The notes beneath the pieces were generated by a model that worked only from the letters and a program-made list of their open reading frames with translations, had not been told where the DNA came from and did not search any database. From assembly GCA_938045805.1 (NCBI GenBank), contig CALIBL010000014.1, positions 62,001 to 126,000 on the forward strand: a stretch of DNA of 64,000 nucleotides. The letters run 5' to 3'. This document shows, one piece after another, positions 27,203 through 36,514 of the stretch. The DNA is from an uncultured Rubripirellula sp. (GTDB taxonomy: Bacteria; Planctomycetota; Planctomycetia; Pirellulales; Pirellulaceae). Within the stretch, counting starts at the first letter, position 1. Every line of letters begins with the position of its first letter. The translations under genes were made by a program, and so were the position numbers.

Positions 27203-28639
27203 ATGATCTCCGAAGAATCGAACGGACGCCGAAGAAAAAAAGAGATCAGTGCGGCTGAGATTCTTCAACGACAGCAGCCATTTGACCTCGAAGCTGAAAT
27301 GGGAGTCATCGGTAGCGTGCTGCTGATGCCAGAGATTTCCGACGAAATCGCCTCGCTGCGGGCTGACGACTTCTACGATGATGCCAATCGCAAAATCTAC
27401 GAGACTTTGCGCGAGATGCATGACACCGGTGAGAAAATCGACATCACGCTGCTGGTTTCCAAACTACGCACCGCCGGCGAGTATGACAAAGTAGGTGGAG
27501 CGGCATACCTCGCAAAACTCTCGGCGTCGGTTCCCAATGCGGCACATGCGGTCTACTACGCTGAGATCGTCACGGAAAAAGCGGTCTATCGCAAGCTGAT
27601 TGCATCGAGCACAGAAATCCTCAAAGACTCTTACGAGCAGACTAGCGCTGCGAAAGAACTTTGTGCGCAGGCGGAACAGAAAATCTTCGCCATCATGGAC
27701 GGTCGCTCCTCGCAGTCAGTCCACAGTATCAGCGACGTCCTGCATGAAGCAATGGATCGGATGGAAGCAAGACTTCGCGACGATTACGATTCTGGCAACG
27801 CCGAGTCGGGCTTCAGTCAATTTGATGAAATGACAGGCGGTCTCCACAGCGGAGAGTTAATCATCTTGGCCGCGCGGCCCTCGATGGGTAAGACCGCGCT
27901 GGCGATGAACATCGGGGAATACGTTTCCATCAACCAGAAACTCCCTGTCCTCTTTGTCTCGCTTGAAATGTCGGGAATCGAATTAGCTGACCGAATGCTA
28001 TGTTCCCTCGCACGAGTCAACGGCCACCGCCTCAGGAACGGAACCATCTCACCAGATGATCGCGAACGTTTGATTCGAAAGGCAAACGAGATCAGTCAAG
28101 CGCCACTTTTCGTGGATGACTCACCGAGTCGAACGGTCAGTGAGATTGCGGCCGCCGCCCGACGCATCAAACGACGCGAGGGCAACCTTGGCATGATCGT
28201 GATTGACTACTTGCAACTGATCGAGCCCGACAACTCAAGAGATCCGCGCCAGGAGCAGGTGGCCAAAATCGCTAGGCGTCTAAAGGGCATCGCGCGAGAA
28301 TTGAGTGTCCCGCTGCTTTGCCTTTCTCAACTCAATCGACAGGCCGAAGATAGCAAAGACCACCGACCGCGTCTCAGTCACCTGCGCGAATCGGGCGCGA
28401 TCGAACAAGATGCTGACGTCGTCATGTTTGTGCACCGCGAAGAGTATTATCATCGAGGTGATGAAAAGGCTCAGTTCGCCGGCCAAGCCGAAATCATCAT
28501 TGCAAAACAGCGTAACGGCCCGATTGGTGATGTTGAACTGACTTGGGAAGCCGATTTTACCCGGTTCAGCGATCGAGCCCCGGAACGGCACAACGAATTC
28601 GACGATTACGCGGAGTTCACCAGCCCCGGCGGATTCTAA
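27203..28639 (+). CDS. dnaB: Replicative DNA helicase DnaB
   Basis: 478 residues, normal for DnaB. The N-terminal domain (QPFDLEAEMGVIGSVLLMPE, about 20-120) mediates hexamer and primase contacts. The RecA-like motor has Walker A ARPSMGKTALAM with Lys230, VSLEMSGIELADRML, Walker B MIVIDYLQLIEP, LCLSQLNRQAEDSKDHRP and the final DADVVMFVHREEYY. ATG 27203 is chosen because GAAGGA lies 4 nt upstream; ATG 27191 is in frame but lacks such a site. It is 247 bp downstream of dnaA on the same strand. A hairpin without a U tract follows the stop at 28645-28673. Confidence 0.95.
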   Translation: MISEESNGRRRKKEISAAEILQRQQPFDLEAEMGVIGSVLLMPEISDEIASLRADDFYDDANRKIYETLREMHDTGEKIDITLLVSKLRTAGEYDKVGGAAYLAKLSASVPNAAHAVYYAEIVTEKAVYRKLIASSTEILKDSYEQTSAAKELCAQAEQKIFAIMDGRSSQSVHSISDVLHEAMDRMEARLRDDYDSGNAESGFSQFDEMTGGLHSGELIILAARPSMGKTALAMNIGEYVSINQKLPVLFVSLEMSGIELADRMLCSLARVNGHRLRNGTISPDDRERLIRKANEISQAPLFVDDSPSRTVSEIAAAARRIKRREGNLGMIVIDYLQLIEPDNSRDPRQEQVAKIARRLKGIARELSVPLLCLSQLNRQAEDSKDHRPRLSHLRESGAIEQDADVVMFVHREEYYHRGDEKAQFAGQAEIIIAKQRNGPIGDVELTWEADFTRFSDRAPERHNEFDDYAEFTSPGGF

Positions 28640-28644
28640 CTTCA

Positions 28645-28673
28645 TGAGGTCGGAATGTATCAGCCTGACCTCA
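28645..28673 (+). other. Stem-loop after dnaB
   Basis: TGAGGTC (28645-28651) pairs perfectly with GACCTCA (28667-28673), and the stem can extend by GG/CC around a bulged T. No T tract follows, so this is either a transcript-stabilising 3' hairpin or a rho-dependent end rather than a classical terminator. Confidence 0.55.
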
Positions 28674-28680
28674 GGTGAAT

Positions 28681-28715
28681 GGCGGCGACGTCTCTACCCA
28701 GGCGGCGAAGTCTCT
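28681..28715. repeat. Two-copy 15-bp direct repeat
   Basis: GGCGGCGACGTCTCT (28681-28695) and GGCGGCGAAGTCTCT (28701-28715) differ at one base and are spaced by a 20-bp period, right after the dnaB stem-loop. Function is unknown. Confidence 0.7.
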
Positions 28716-28966
28716 CCTCCCTGCAAGCCCACTCTCTTCCTAATCTCCCCATCTTTCCCCACCAACCTAATGCGAGAAATCGTTTGAGTTTGGGGTTCGG
28801 TTGTGCCGATTATTCCGATGATGATTCCATCTCGAGGCTTCCACTCCTGAATCGCACAATGGGCTGAATGACGATAAGGGCTACCTGCAATAGATCGGTA
28901 GCACCGTATTGGTGTGGAGTTGGAGCCAAGAGCCGAAAACGATTTGCTACGAATGTGCAGAATAAA

Positions 28967-30682
28967 ATGAACGCACCTGCCCCCTTCCCCGCCTTTCCGA
29001 CACCGCAACGCTTCACACCGGTTGGCGATATTCAACCGAGTTTGATCCGCCTCTGCAGAAGTATCGACTCGTATGAGCCGATCAGTGCGGTCTTCGCACC
29101 CGCAGGCGTCGGGAAAACCCTGCTCGCTCAACTCTTGCAACAACAGTACCAAGAGACGCATCGCACCCTCTCACTGCTTGGCGGCTCCATCACCGGAAGT
29201 TTGGATCTCTTGCAGTATCTCGTTGATTCATTTGATCGAAAAGTGGTGGGGTGCGATGAAACCACACTGAGATTGAAATTGAGGCAATGCTTATCCAAAG
29301 AGGACGATCCTAGGCGACAGATCTTGCTGATCATCGATAACGCACAACGCCTGACTCCAGAGGCATTTGAGGCGATACAGTCTCTTACCGACATCATCAT
29401 CAATGATCATCCAAGAATTCAGTCCTGTCTGCTGGGGACGCAAAAGCTTGAAGAAATGCTCATCGGCACATGCTCCGAGTCTCTTGCCCAGCGTGTCGCG
29501 ACCCGATGTTATCTCCACGCACTGAACGAAGCTGAAACCAAGGCCTACATTCATCACACCATCGCTGGATTTAATGTTGATCCCTTGGACACAATCACCG
29601 ACGCAGCGATATCCGCTCTGCACCACTCCACGGGCGGCACCCCGCGCTTGATCAACCAATTGATGACGGAATCGATTGACCTCGCCGCCACGCACGAGCA
29701 GAGCAAAATCGATGAGAACTTGGTTCAGTCTGCTTGGGCGAGCCTACAACAATTACCCGATCCCCACGCGGAAAAGTCAGAATTCGTCGAAGCGAGCGAT
29801 ATTGAATTTGGGGAACTGTCCGAGTTTGGACAGGAAGGCAGCTCAACTGAAAAACAGGATCTAAGGGATGCAAGCAAAGTTGACGCCTCCCCAAAATTGA
29901 TCTTCGAATTGGAGACTGATTCGCCACCGTCCGGCGAACTCGCAGGTCACTGCGGCGACATTAACCCACTCCAACGTAAAAATACACCATCAGCGAGCGT
30001 TTCAAGAACCACACTTCCTGAACTCGACTATCCGGTGGTAATCCAATCAAACGATGAACTCGTCGCCGGTTATGACTACGGTTCATCGGAGAAAGACCCA
30101 TGCTTGGAATCCATTATCGAGGAAAAACTCGGCGTCGCGAATTTCAGCCTACCTAGCGAGAAGTCGCCCGAGGATCATTCCAATTCGACGGATCCAAATC
30201 ACGCATCCTCTCTTAATCATTCAATTGAATTCGAAACCGATCAGCACCACGCGGAAATTCAATCACTAATCGAAGAAGAATTGCCCAACGCTTATATCGA
30301 ACAATCCGACGTAGATTTTGATGCAGACGCCGAACGTCGCGCACTCATCAGCCTGCTTGGTGAAAGCTACGCATCAGAAGTATTGGATAGTCGACTTGAT
30401 GACCCTGTAGGTCCGGTGCTCGATGTTGATGCCGTCTATGACACAAATCGAAACAACCAACCAACGCATCACTCTCCTCGCCAGAGACCATCACGCTCCC
30501 AGATCGACGCTAAAGATGTCGCGCCTCGTCAAACCCCGCACGCAAGGACTGGACTGGAACAAGCGAGTGAAGAAGACACTTTGTGGCTTGACTCACCCCA
30601 CGGAAAACCAAATCGACCGACTCCCACAGCAGAGGATGTCAACGCGATGCTCCGTCGTATGAGAAAGGCCAGAGGCGCGTGA
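28967..30682 (+). CDS. ExeA/GspA-like AAA ATPase with long acidic tail
   Basis: 571 residues from ATG 28967. A longer reading from 28868 adds a doubtful leader. Residues about 1-270 are an ExeA/MshM-type AAA ATPase: Walker A APAGVGKT at 44-51, Walker B LLIIDNAQ with Asp124, a sensor-like CLLGTQKLEEML and the family-typical GGTPRLINQLM. Residues about 275-571 are acidic, Ser/Glu/Asp-rich and probably disordered. They hold several short predicted helices and end in a basic VNAMLRRMRKARGA. In secretion and pilus systems such ATPases work with a peptidoglycan-binding partner. No membrane segment is visible here. The GTGA overlap with 30679 ties it to the next gene. Confidence 0.75.
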   Translation: MNAPAPFPAFPTPQRFTPVGDIQPSLIRLCRSIDSYEPISAVFAPAGVGKTLLAQLLQQQYQETHRTLSLLGGSITGSLDLLQYLVDSFDRKVVGCDETTLRLKLRQCLSKEDDPRRQILLIIDNAQRLTPEAFEAIQSLTDIIINDHPRIQSCLLGTQKLEEMLIGTCSESLAQRVATRCYLHALNEAETKAYIHHTIAGFNVDPLDTITDAAISALHHSTGGTPRLINQLMTESIDLAATHEQSKIDENLVQSAWASLQQLPDPHAEKSEFVEASDIEFGELSEFGQEGSSTEKQDLRDASKVDASPKLIFELETDSPPSGELAGHCGDINPLQRKNTPSASVSRTTLPELDYPVVIQSNDELVAGYDYGSSEKDPCLESIIEEKLGVANFSLPSEKSPEDHSNSTDPNHASSLNHSIEFETDQHHAEIQSLIEEELPNAYIEQSDVDFDADAERRALISLLGESYASEVLDSRLDDPVGPVLDVDAVYDTNRNNQPTHHSPRQRPSRSQIDAKDVAPRQTPHARTGLEQASEEDTLWLDSPHGKPNRPTPTAEDVNAMLRRMRKARGA

Positions 30683-31239
30683 CCCCCACAATGACTGAAT
30701 TTCAATTGAAGGTCGATCCTCACACAACCCAAGAAACCGATAGCGAATCTGCGCAGCGGTCGCTTGATCGGCTCGCTTCCGTCATGATTGAGTTAAGCCA
30801 ACATCAGGGACTCACCCCCGTTGTCGTGACTCCCTCTTTCATTACTCCCGAACCGGTTTTCTTTACCCGCCTCGCTTCAACCCTAGGCACCGCCACTAAC
30901 CGAGAAATTCGCTTTGACTGGTTTCGCGAGGTTCCTCGCGGAATCCCATCTCTCAGCGACCTTTGGGCGATGCGATTCTCACGGCGAATCAATCGAGAAC
31001 TTGAGTGTTGTCAAATCTCTCCTGATCGCAGCGACTCAGGCCTCAACGCCACGCTCCAAATCACACCGATGCTGGCTCGACCGGGCGGAAAAAACCGACA
31101 CTTTGTTGTTGGCTGGGCGGACGCAAAACAGAAGCTACCTACTTGGGCCGCAGCGATCCATCTCTTTGATGCTTCCGAAAAATCCAGCATTCAGAAGCAT
31201 GGCCAGAGCGAAATCATCGAGAGATCCATGGCAGCCTAG
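30679..31239 (+). CDS. Unknown protein coupled to the ExeA-like ATPase
   Basis: 186 residues from GTG 30679, whose GTGA overlaps the ATPase stop by 4 bp; ATG 30691 is the alternative. The protein is soluble, with a central strand-rich part (GLTPVVVTPSFITPEPVFFTR) and RINRELECCQISPD. I recognise no family. The translational overlap suggests that it acts with the ATPase at 28967. The middle resembles the kind of short variable partner found beside polysaccharide or secretion ATPases, but that is only a guess. Confidence 0.7.
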   Translation: MTPTMTEFQLKVDPHTTQETDSESAQRSLDRLASVMIELSQHQGLTPVVVTPSFITPEPVFFTRLASTLGTATNREIRFDWFREVPRGIPSLSDLWAMRFSRRINRELECCQISPDRSDSGLNATLQITPMLARPGGKNRHFVVGWADAKQKLPTWAAAIHLFDASEKSSIQKHGQSEIIERSMAA

Positions 31240-31383
31240 AGTGATCGCCACATAATCCTCCGTTGTCGATTTGAAAAATGACCATACGAGGCGGACGAGA
31301 TCTCAACACAGCTCATGTGGAATTTCGATTCCCCTCTGACCCTCGAAGCCCCAGCGTGCTCCACCGAACTTGGAATCCAACTC

Positions 31384-32304
31384 ATGCAAACAATTTCACC
31401 AGAGAATACACAGCTTGGCTGGATCGGTACTGGAGTGATGGGTCGCAGCATGTGCGGACACCTCATTGATGCCGGTTATCAGATGACCGTTTTTACCCGG
31501 ACACCTAGCAAAGCCGCGCACCTTGTCGAGAAAGGTGCAAAGCTTGTCGATTCACCCAAGGCCGTAGCAAAAGAAAGTGATGTTATTTTTTCGATCGTTG
31601 GATTTCCGGAGGACGTCACCGAGGTTCTACTTGGCGAAAGCGGAGCGATCTACTCGTGCAAGCCCGGTGCCATCTTTGTCGACATGACCACCAGCCGACC
31701 TTCGCTCGCGGAGCACTTGGCAGAAGAAGCTTCGGCCAGGAACGCAAGCTGCATTGACGCGCCGGTAAGCGGAGGAGATTTGGGGGCGAGAAATGCCAGC
31801 CTGTCGATCATGATCGGTGGAGAGGAAGAGCCCGTTGCTCACGTGATGCCCCTTTTTCAACGAATGGGAAAGACGATTGTCCATCAAGGTGGACCGGGGC
31901 GAGGGCAGCATACCAAGATGGTCAACCAAACCCTGATCGCCTCCGGAATGATTGCAGTTTGCGAAGCTTTACTCTATGCATCTAAAGCGGGGCTCGACAT
32001 TGAGACCGTCTTAGAAAGCGTCGGTTCCGGCGCGGCAGGTAGCTGGTCACTTGCCAATCTGGCCCCCAGAATGATCCAAGGTGACTTCGCGCCGGGATTT
32101 TACGTCGAACACTTCATCAAAGACATGAAGATCGCTTTAGAAGAAGCAGCCGCAATGAATCTGGCTCTTCCCGGACTCGCCTTGGCTCATCAGCTCTACC
32201 AAGCCGTCTCGGCTCAGGGCCATTCCAAAGATGGAACCCAAGCACTCATCCTCGCCCTCGCCAAGTTAAATGCCACAAAATGGCCCAGCCAGGCACCTAC
32301 TTAG
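31384..32304 (+). CDS. NAD(P)-dependent 3-hydroxyisobutyrate-dehydrogenase-family oxidoreductase
   Basis: 306 residues from ATG 31384, which starts just before the Rossmann motif. [22 protein letters not shown] gives GxGxxG near residues 13-18. [22 protein letters not shown] is the substrate-binding signature of this family. The catalytic Lys lies in [13 protein letters not shown], followed by the C-terminal helical dimerisation domain ([33 protein letters not shown]). Family members act on 3-hydroxyisobutyrate, tartronate semialdehyde or similar beta-hydroxy acids. The exact substrate cannot be read from sequence. The longer frame from 31315 has no ribosome-binding site. Confidence 0.9.
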   Translation: MQTISPENTQLGWIGTGVMGRSMCGHLIDAGYQMTVFTRTPSKAAHLVEKGAKLVDSPKAVAKESDVIFSIVGFPEDVTEVLLGESGAIYSCKPGAIFVDMTTSRPSLAEHLAEEASARNASCIDAPVSGGDLGARNASLSIMIGGEEEPVAHVMPLFQRMGKTIVHQGGPGRGQHTKMVNQTLIASGMIAVCEALLYASKAGLDIETVLESVGSGAAGSWSLANLAPRMIQGDFAPGFYVEHFIKDMKIALEEAAAMNLALPGLALAHQLYQAVSAQGHSKDGTQALILALAKLNATKWPSQAPT

Positions 32305-32394
32305 TCCAAAAGCTGACGCCAAAACGATCCATGATTGAGACACTGCGCCCGCGGTGGGTCTGTGGATTGTCATCGTCCACCCGTCTCAATCGGA

Positions 32395-33102
32395 CTAACC
32401 CAGAAGCCCACTGAACAGTCGCGAGCCAATTCGCACCATGGTGGCACCGGATGCGATCGCATCGACAAAATCTCCGCTCATCCCCATCGACAATTCATCA
32501 AGCGGCAGTCCTGATCGCCGCGAAAGCTGGTCCCTCAATTCGCGAACCTCCTCAAACTGTCGCTGGGCCGTCGCGTGGTCGGCCCCTAACCCGGTCATCG
32601 CCATAAGCCCTACCATTTCAACACCTTCGCCCCGGTCTTGCTGAAGCAAGTCATCGACTTCACTCGGTGAAAGCCCCGTCTTACTCTGATCGCCGCTAAT
32701 GTTCACCTCCAACAGAACTTTCGTGGTAACGGAAGCCTGCACTGACTCTGCGGCAATCAACTGAAGTAATCGCTCGCTATCGACGGAATGAATCAAGGGC
32801 TGATAACGAAGCAACCGGCGAACTTTATTGGTTTGCAAATGACCAATCATGTGCCAAACCACTTCTGAGGGAAAACTTGGTGAGTCCGCCTTGCTCCATA
32901 AGACTTGCGGTCGATTCTCACCAAGATCCGCGCAACCCGCTTCAAAAAGATCGGCCGTCCAATCGGCATCCACATACTTTGTGACACCGATCACGCGAAC
33001 CGAATCCGATTGTCGGCCAGAACGTTTTGCGGCTTCGCAAACCTCATCCGACACTTGCGCCCAATTCTCTGCGATCCGTTGGCGAACCTGTTGCCGTTCC
33101 AT
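32395..33102 (-). CDS. YggS-family pyridoxal-phosphate protein
   Basis: 235 residues, typical for this family, which regulates free PLP levels and keeps vitamin B6 and amino-acid pools balanced. The PLP-binding Lys is in VIGVTKYVD (about residue 41). HMIGHLQTNKVRRLL, SVDSERLL, LLEVNISGDQSKTG and LSMGMSGDFVDAIASGATMVRIGS are family blocks, the last binding the phosphate. ATG 33102 starts the protein. It is convergent with the dehydrogenase at 31384 and same-strand downstream of the unknown gene at 33226, 123 bp apart. Confidence 0.93.
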   Translation of the reverse strand: MERQQVRQRIAENWAQVSDEVCEAAKRSGRQSDSVRVIGVTKYVDADWTADLFEAGCADLGENRPQVLWSKADSPSFPSEVVWHMIGHLQTNKVRRLLRYQPLIHSVDSERLLQLIAAESVQASVTTKVLLEVNISGDQSKTGLSPSEVDDLLQQDRGEGVEMVGLMAMTGLGADHATAQRQFEEVRELRDQLSRRSGLPLDELSMGMSGDFVDAIASGATMVRIGSRLFSGLLG

Positions 33103-33225
33103 CTTTTCCGTCTTTCCCCACGCAATTTAACAACCAGAGGAGCTTTCAAGATTCAATCAACAATAGTTTAAAGCAGTGGGAACCACCGCAAAATATCGAA
33201 CACCGCCAAGCACCACTTCACTTCC

Positions 33226-35058
33226 TCAATCGGCGTGATCATCTACCGTGATCAACTCTTCGTAATTTCCATCACCGGAGTCAAAACGTGCGCAGTAGAA
33301 ATCTGCAATCAGGTGTTTCCCAAGAACGGTCCGCGTATTTTGCCCGCCAATCAGCGAGCGATAGATCATCCACTGCTCGGAACCCATCTGAATTCGATAA
33401 CCCACGGCCTCGGAACGCTTCAGAATCCTCAACTGATCCGCTACGGTCAGCTGCCGCCAGGTGCGTTTTCTAGAAAAACGTCTCTGAGAAAAATCAAACC
33501 AAAGCGGAACGTACAGTCTGTGTTCACCCGAACCGCGAACGACCAAATGTTGATCGTTTGATACGGTCAAATCGACATCACAAGGGCCAACTCGCCACTC
33601 CGGCGACGCCAACGGCAAACACATCGCCTTACGACGCCCAGTCGACAGAACGGCTTCTCGAACCTCAGCATCGAAAACTGCTTCTGCTCCGTCTGCCAGG
33701 GGCACTCGGCAACGGTACTGAATTTTCCCAAGCTCGGCACAGACTTCGGATCGGCTTGCTTCTTCCAGTCCGCCGGAGGCCCCCTGCTGCTCTGCCTGCT
33801 CCTTGGAAATCACCGCATCGGAAAACAGAACACATCGATCCTCTCGAATCAAAACGAACTGTCTTTGCAGCACCGCGTTACCTGACCAGTCCTGCTCAAT
33901 CTCTAAATAGTGAACATCATCGTCACTGTACTGACAGACCTCTTCCCAAGGTCCCACTGGCTGACACTCGACGCCAGCGACATGTAACTCAACCGCAAGG
34001 GCTCCGGATAGCATCGCTTGCTTACCATTGAACAACTGAAACTCAACTTGTTGGTCGTGGTAATCGATATGCATCTTACCGCGACGAACGTTCCAGCCCG
34101 ACATCATCGAGCATAACTTCCCCGCCGGATCGTGTAACATGGAATCAGGAAGGGATACCTCCCAAGACAAACCGGCACCTTTTGGAGCCTTTGCCACCGC
34201 AGAAATCTTTGCGTTGGCAAGCGTCTCGCGATCAAACTTCACGGCCTGATCAAGCAGCCCATCGGTTTCCAAATCATCACGCAACATCGTCGGATCCGCG
34301 GCGGAAAACCCTGCCTGACCACGGTGCCCACTCAAAGCGAGAACCCACCTAGCGATCTCGCTTCCCACTTCCTTCCACTGCGTTTTGACCGATTTAGTCA
34401 CACCACGCAATAAACCGAGTTTCTTGCAGCGGACGAGCGATGCGAGAATCAAGCGAACGTGCTGCCCGCCTTGTATCGCTTGAGCAATGGAATCGGCACC
34501 CACCTCGCACCACTGCGAGATCACCTCAGCCGCCTGCTTTCCGAATCGCGACTCAAGGGCAGTTCCAACGAAGCTTCCATGGTGCAAACAATGCAGCACC
34601 CAACCCAACTCGGCTCCGAGTAATAACCTGAGTGGATCAGAGGCATTGGCAAGGGCGATCGAGTCCTCGTGCAGAGCGACTAGAGTTTCTCCGACCTCAG
34701 TAAGTTCGTCGCGATTCAGATCCCGCTGCAGTCTCGGCAAGGCGCTCGCAACCACGATCGAAATCGCCGCATCAACGATTGACATGGCTTCACTCGAGCT
34801 GAGACGTTCCTGCCACTGGCGGAGGAAGGGAACCATTTCAACCTGACGCAGTTTCTTTGGCACCTTCGCACCGGACGCGTATAACGAAAGTAGTTGCAAT
34901 TCGTCTTCACATGACATCCCCGTCGCCGCGGCAACACCCCAACGGAAGGCCATTCCATTTCGTGAAGCCGGCCCCAACGCATCCCTGAAGGCACTCTGTA
35001 GATCTTGCCGTGCCCACTGGTCGCCTAGTTCGCTCCAGTCCCGTTCTATCTCGACCAC
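33226..35058 (-). CDS. 610-residue protein of unknown function
   Basis: 610 residues from GTG 35058, preceded by GGAG 10 nt upstream and an in-frame TAG directly before the start. There is no signal peptide or membrane segment. The N-terminal 270 residues are helical and Ala/Leu-rich (EDELQLLSLYASGAKVPKKL). The C-terminal part is beta-rich with repeated strand pairs (EWRVGPCDVDLTVSNDQHLV, HRLYVPLWFDFSQRRFSRKR). The C-terminal half faintly recalls heparinase II/III-type proteins, but I cannot support that call. Codon use looks like neighbouring genes. It may be a conserved planctomycete protein. Confidence 0.75.
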   Translation of the reverse strand: MVEIERDWSELGDQWARQDLQSAFRDALGPASRNGMAFRWGVAAATGMSCEDELQLLSLYASGAKVPKKLRQVEMVPFLRQWQERLSSSEAMSIVDAAISIVVASALPRLQRDLNRDELTEVGETLVALHEDSIALANASDPLRLLLGAELGWVLHCLHHGSFVGTALESRFGKQAAEVISQWCEVGADSIAQAIQGGQHVRLILASLVRCKKLGLLRGVTKSVKTQWKEVGSEIARWVLALSGHRGQAGFSAADPTMLRDDLETDGLLDQAVKFDRETLANAKISAVAKAPKGAGLSWEVSLPDSMLHDPAGKLCSMMSGWNVRRGKMHIDYHDQQVEFQLFNGKQAMLSGALAVELHVAGVECQPVGPWEEVCQYSDDDVHYLEIEQDWSGNAVLQRQFVLIREDRCVLFSDAVISKEQAEQQGASGGLEEASRSEVCAELGKIQYRCRVPLADGAEAVFDAEVREAVLSTGRRKAMCLPLASPEWRVGPCDVDLTVSNDQHLVVRGSGEHRLYVPLWFDFSQRRFSRKRTWRQLTVADQLRILKRSEAVGYRIQMGSEQWMIYRSLIGGQNTRTVLGKHLIADFYCARFDSGDGNYEELITVDDHAD

Positions 35059-35441
35059 CTATTTTCGACTCCGGAAATTCAAGATACAGAAAATTGCCAC
35101 CAACGAATTGAGCCTGCCAGGTTGACCCGTCCTGAAAACAACTCGCAGTTGCTTCACGATCGATACTGGAGTGATCCGGATTCATACAATAACTGCAAAT
35201 GTCGGAATCACCAGCCAGCTCAAGTGAATGCAACGATAATCACGTCCATAATCCGTCATTGCTGTTTGAATCCGTTTTTGTTGGGTGTTTCAACGATCGC
35301 TTCGTGATTTCTTGGCTCCTTCTATTCCCCGAAGGCGTCAAACAAGCATAAGATGGGATTTTGGCAATCCCGAGACCGAAAGCGCATTCTTGGGCGTTCA
35401 GCTTTATCCTCCGGATTTCACCCGTGGTTTTGGGGTCCAAC
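35059..35441. other. Divergent intergenic region
   Basis: 383 bp between divergent genes at 35058 and 35442. No convincing promoter, tRNA, repeat or hairpin was seen. The sequence includes short open frames that lack ribosome-binding sites. Confidence 0.45.
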
Positions 35442-36470
35442 ATGAACTCGCACCGACAGATCCGACATATATTCTCTGTCATCACGCTGGCTCTATTGGT
35501 GTCGCAAGCGATTCTGATTCAGACGCTGCGAGCCCAACAGCTGACGCCGGCAGGGACCGATCCCACCCAGAATGATTCCAAGCAGCTCCCAAAACCGACC
35601 TCCCTGAGCACACCGCTATCGGATGAAGAGAAAGCTCAGGCTGAAGCGGTGTATGTTGGCCCCGAGGAAAAGGTCAAGTCAGCCTTCGGTCCGCCTCCAG
35701 ACGCCAAGGCCATCAGTAAGACCAATCTCTGGGTCGACATCAAACAAAAAAGGGTATACGTCGACGGCTATGTCACGATGCGTGAAGGCCCACTGGAAAT
35801 GTTCGCGTGTCCCATCGGCAGTAAAGAACACGAATCCATTATCGCTACCCTCGCTCAACCAAGCGAAGTTCATGCCGCCCTTCTAGCCATCGGAACTCGC
35901 TCCGGCACGCCCGTTCAGTTCCTCCCCGAGTTCGTACCAGCAACGGGCCAAAGGGTGCGTGTCTGGATTTGCTATCGTGACAAAGAGAGAAATTTCCACG
36001 CTGCCGATGCCAAAACATGGGTGCAAAAAACACAAACCAAAAAGACCCTCGAAATCGACTGGGTCTTCTCTGGAAGCGGTTTTTGGAAAGACCCAAACGA
36101 CGGCCGTGAATACTACCGAGCCGATGGCGGCGACATGATCTGTGTCTCCAACTTCAGTACCGCAATGATGGATCTACCAATCGCGAGTAGCGCGGAAGCC
36201 AACTCGCTTCAGTTTTCTCCGAACACCAAAATGATTCCCGATCGCGGAACGGCTATCCGAATGGTCTTAACACCGATTCCAATCGATACTCCCGTTGGAT
36301 CCCCATCATCCGAACAACCCAGTGGCAGTCGCAATCCGTCGACTGATCTGAGTCCGGACTCTGAGAGCCCCAGGTCACCGTTAAACCAACCACACAACGA
36401 TCCGCCGACTCAAGAAATCTTGCCGTCTCCCAAACCGACACTCAAGGCGTCTGAAGCACCCGAAAACTAA
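35442..36470 (+). CDS. Exported YdjY-domain protein
   Basis: 342 residues from ATG 35442, which gives a signal peptide (HIFSVITLALLVSQAILI, about residues 9-28). A YdjY domain occupies about residues 95-290: LWVDIKQKRVYVDGYVTMRE, GPLEMFACPIGSKEHESI, then PVQFLPEFVPATGQRVRV and a C-terminal DGGDMICVSNF. This domain is common in planctomycetes and its role is not known. The last 65 residues are Pro/Ser-rich and probably disordered. A longer frame begins at 35361 but would bury the signal. The neighbour at 36515 is convergent. Confidence 0.85.
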   Translation: MNSHRQIRHIFSVITLALLVSQAILIQTLRAQQLTPAGTDPTQNDSKQLPKPTSLSTPLSDEEKAQAEAVYVGPEEKVKSAFGPPPDAKAISKTNLWVDIKQKRVYVDGYVTMREGPLEMFACPIGSKEHESIIATLAQPSEVHAALLAIGTRSGTPVQFLPEFVPATGQRVRVWICYRDKERNFHAADAKTWVQKTQTKKTLEIDWVFSGSGFWKDPNDGREYYRADGGDMICVSNFSTAMMDLPIASSAEANSLQFSPNTKMIPDRGTAIRMVLTPIPIDTPVGSPSSEQPSGSRNPSTDLSPDSESPRSPLNQPHNDPPTQEILPSPKPTLKASEAPEN

Positions 36471-36514
36471 TGACAGTCCATCTTCCGAAATGGCCTCTAC
36501 TTTGCGCCGACGGG

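Larger units (their letters stand above)
28640..28966. other. Intergenic region between dnaB and the ATPase gene
   Basis: 327 bp. It contains a stem-loop at 28645-28673, a two-copy direct repeat at 28681-28715, then a C/T-rich stretch. A 62-codon frame at 28679 has no similarity or ribosome-binding site and is not called. A promoter for the ATPase gene may lie here but is not evident. Confidence 0.5.
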
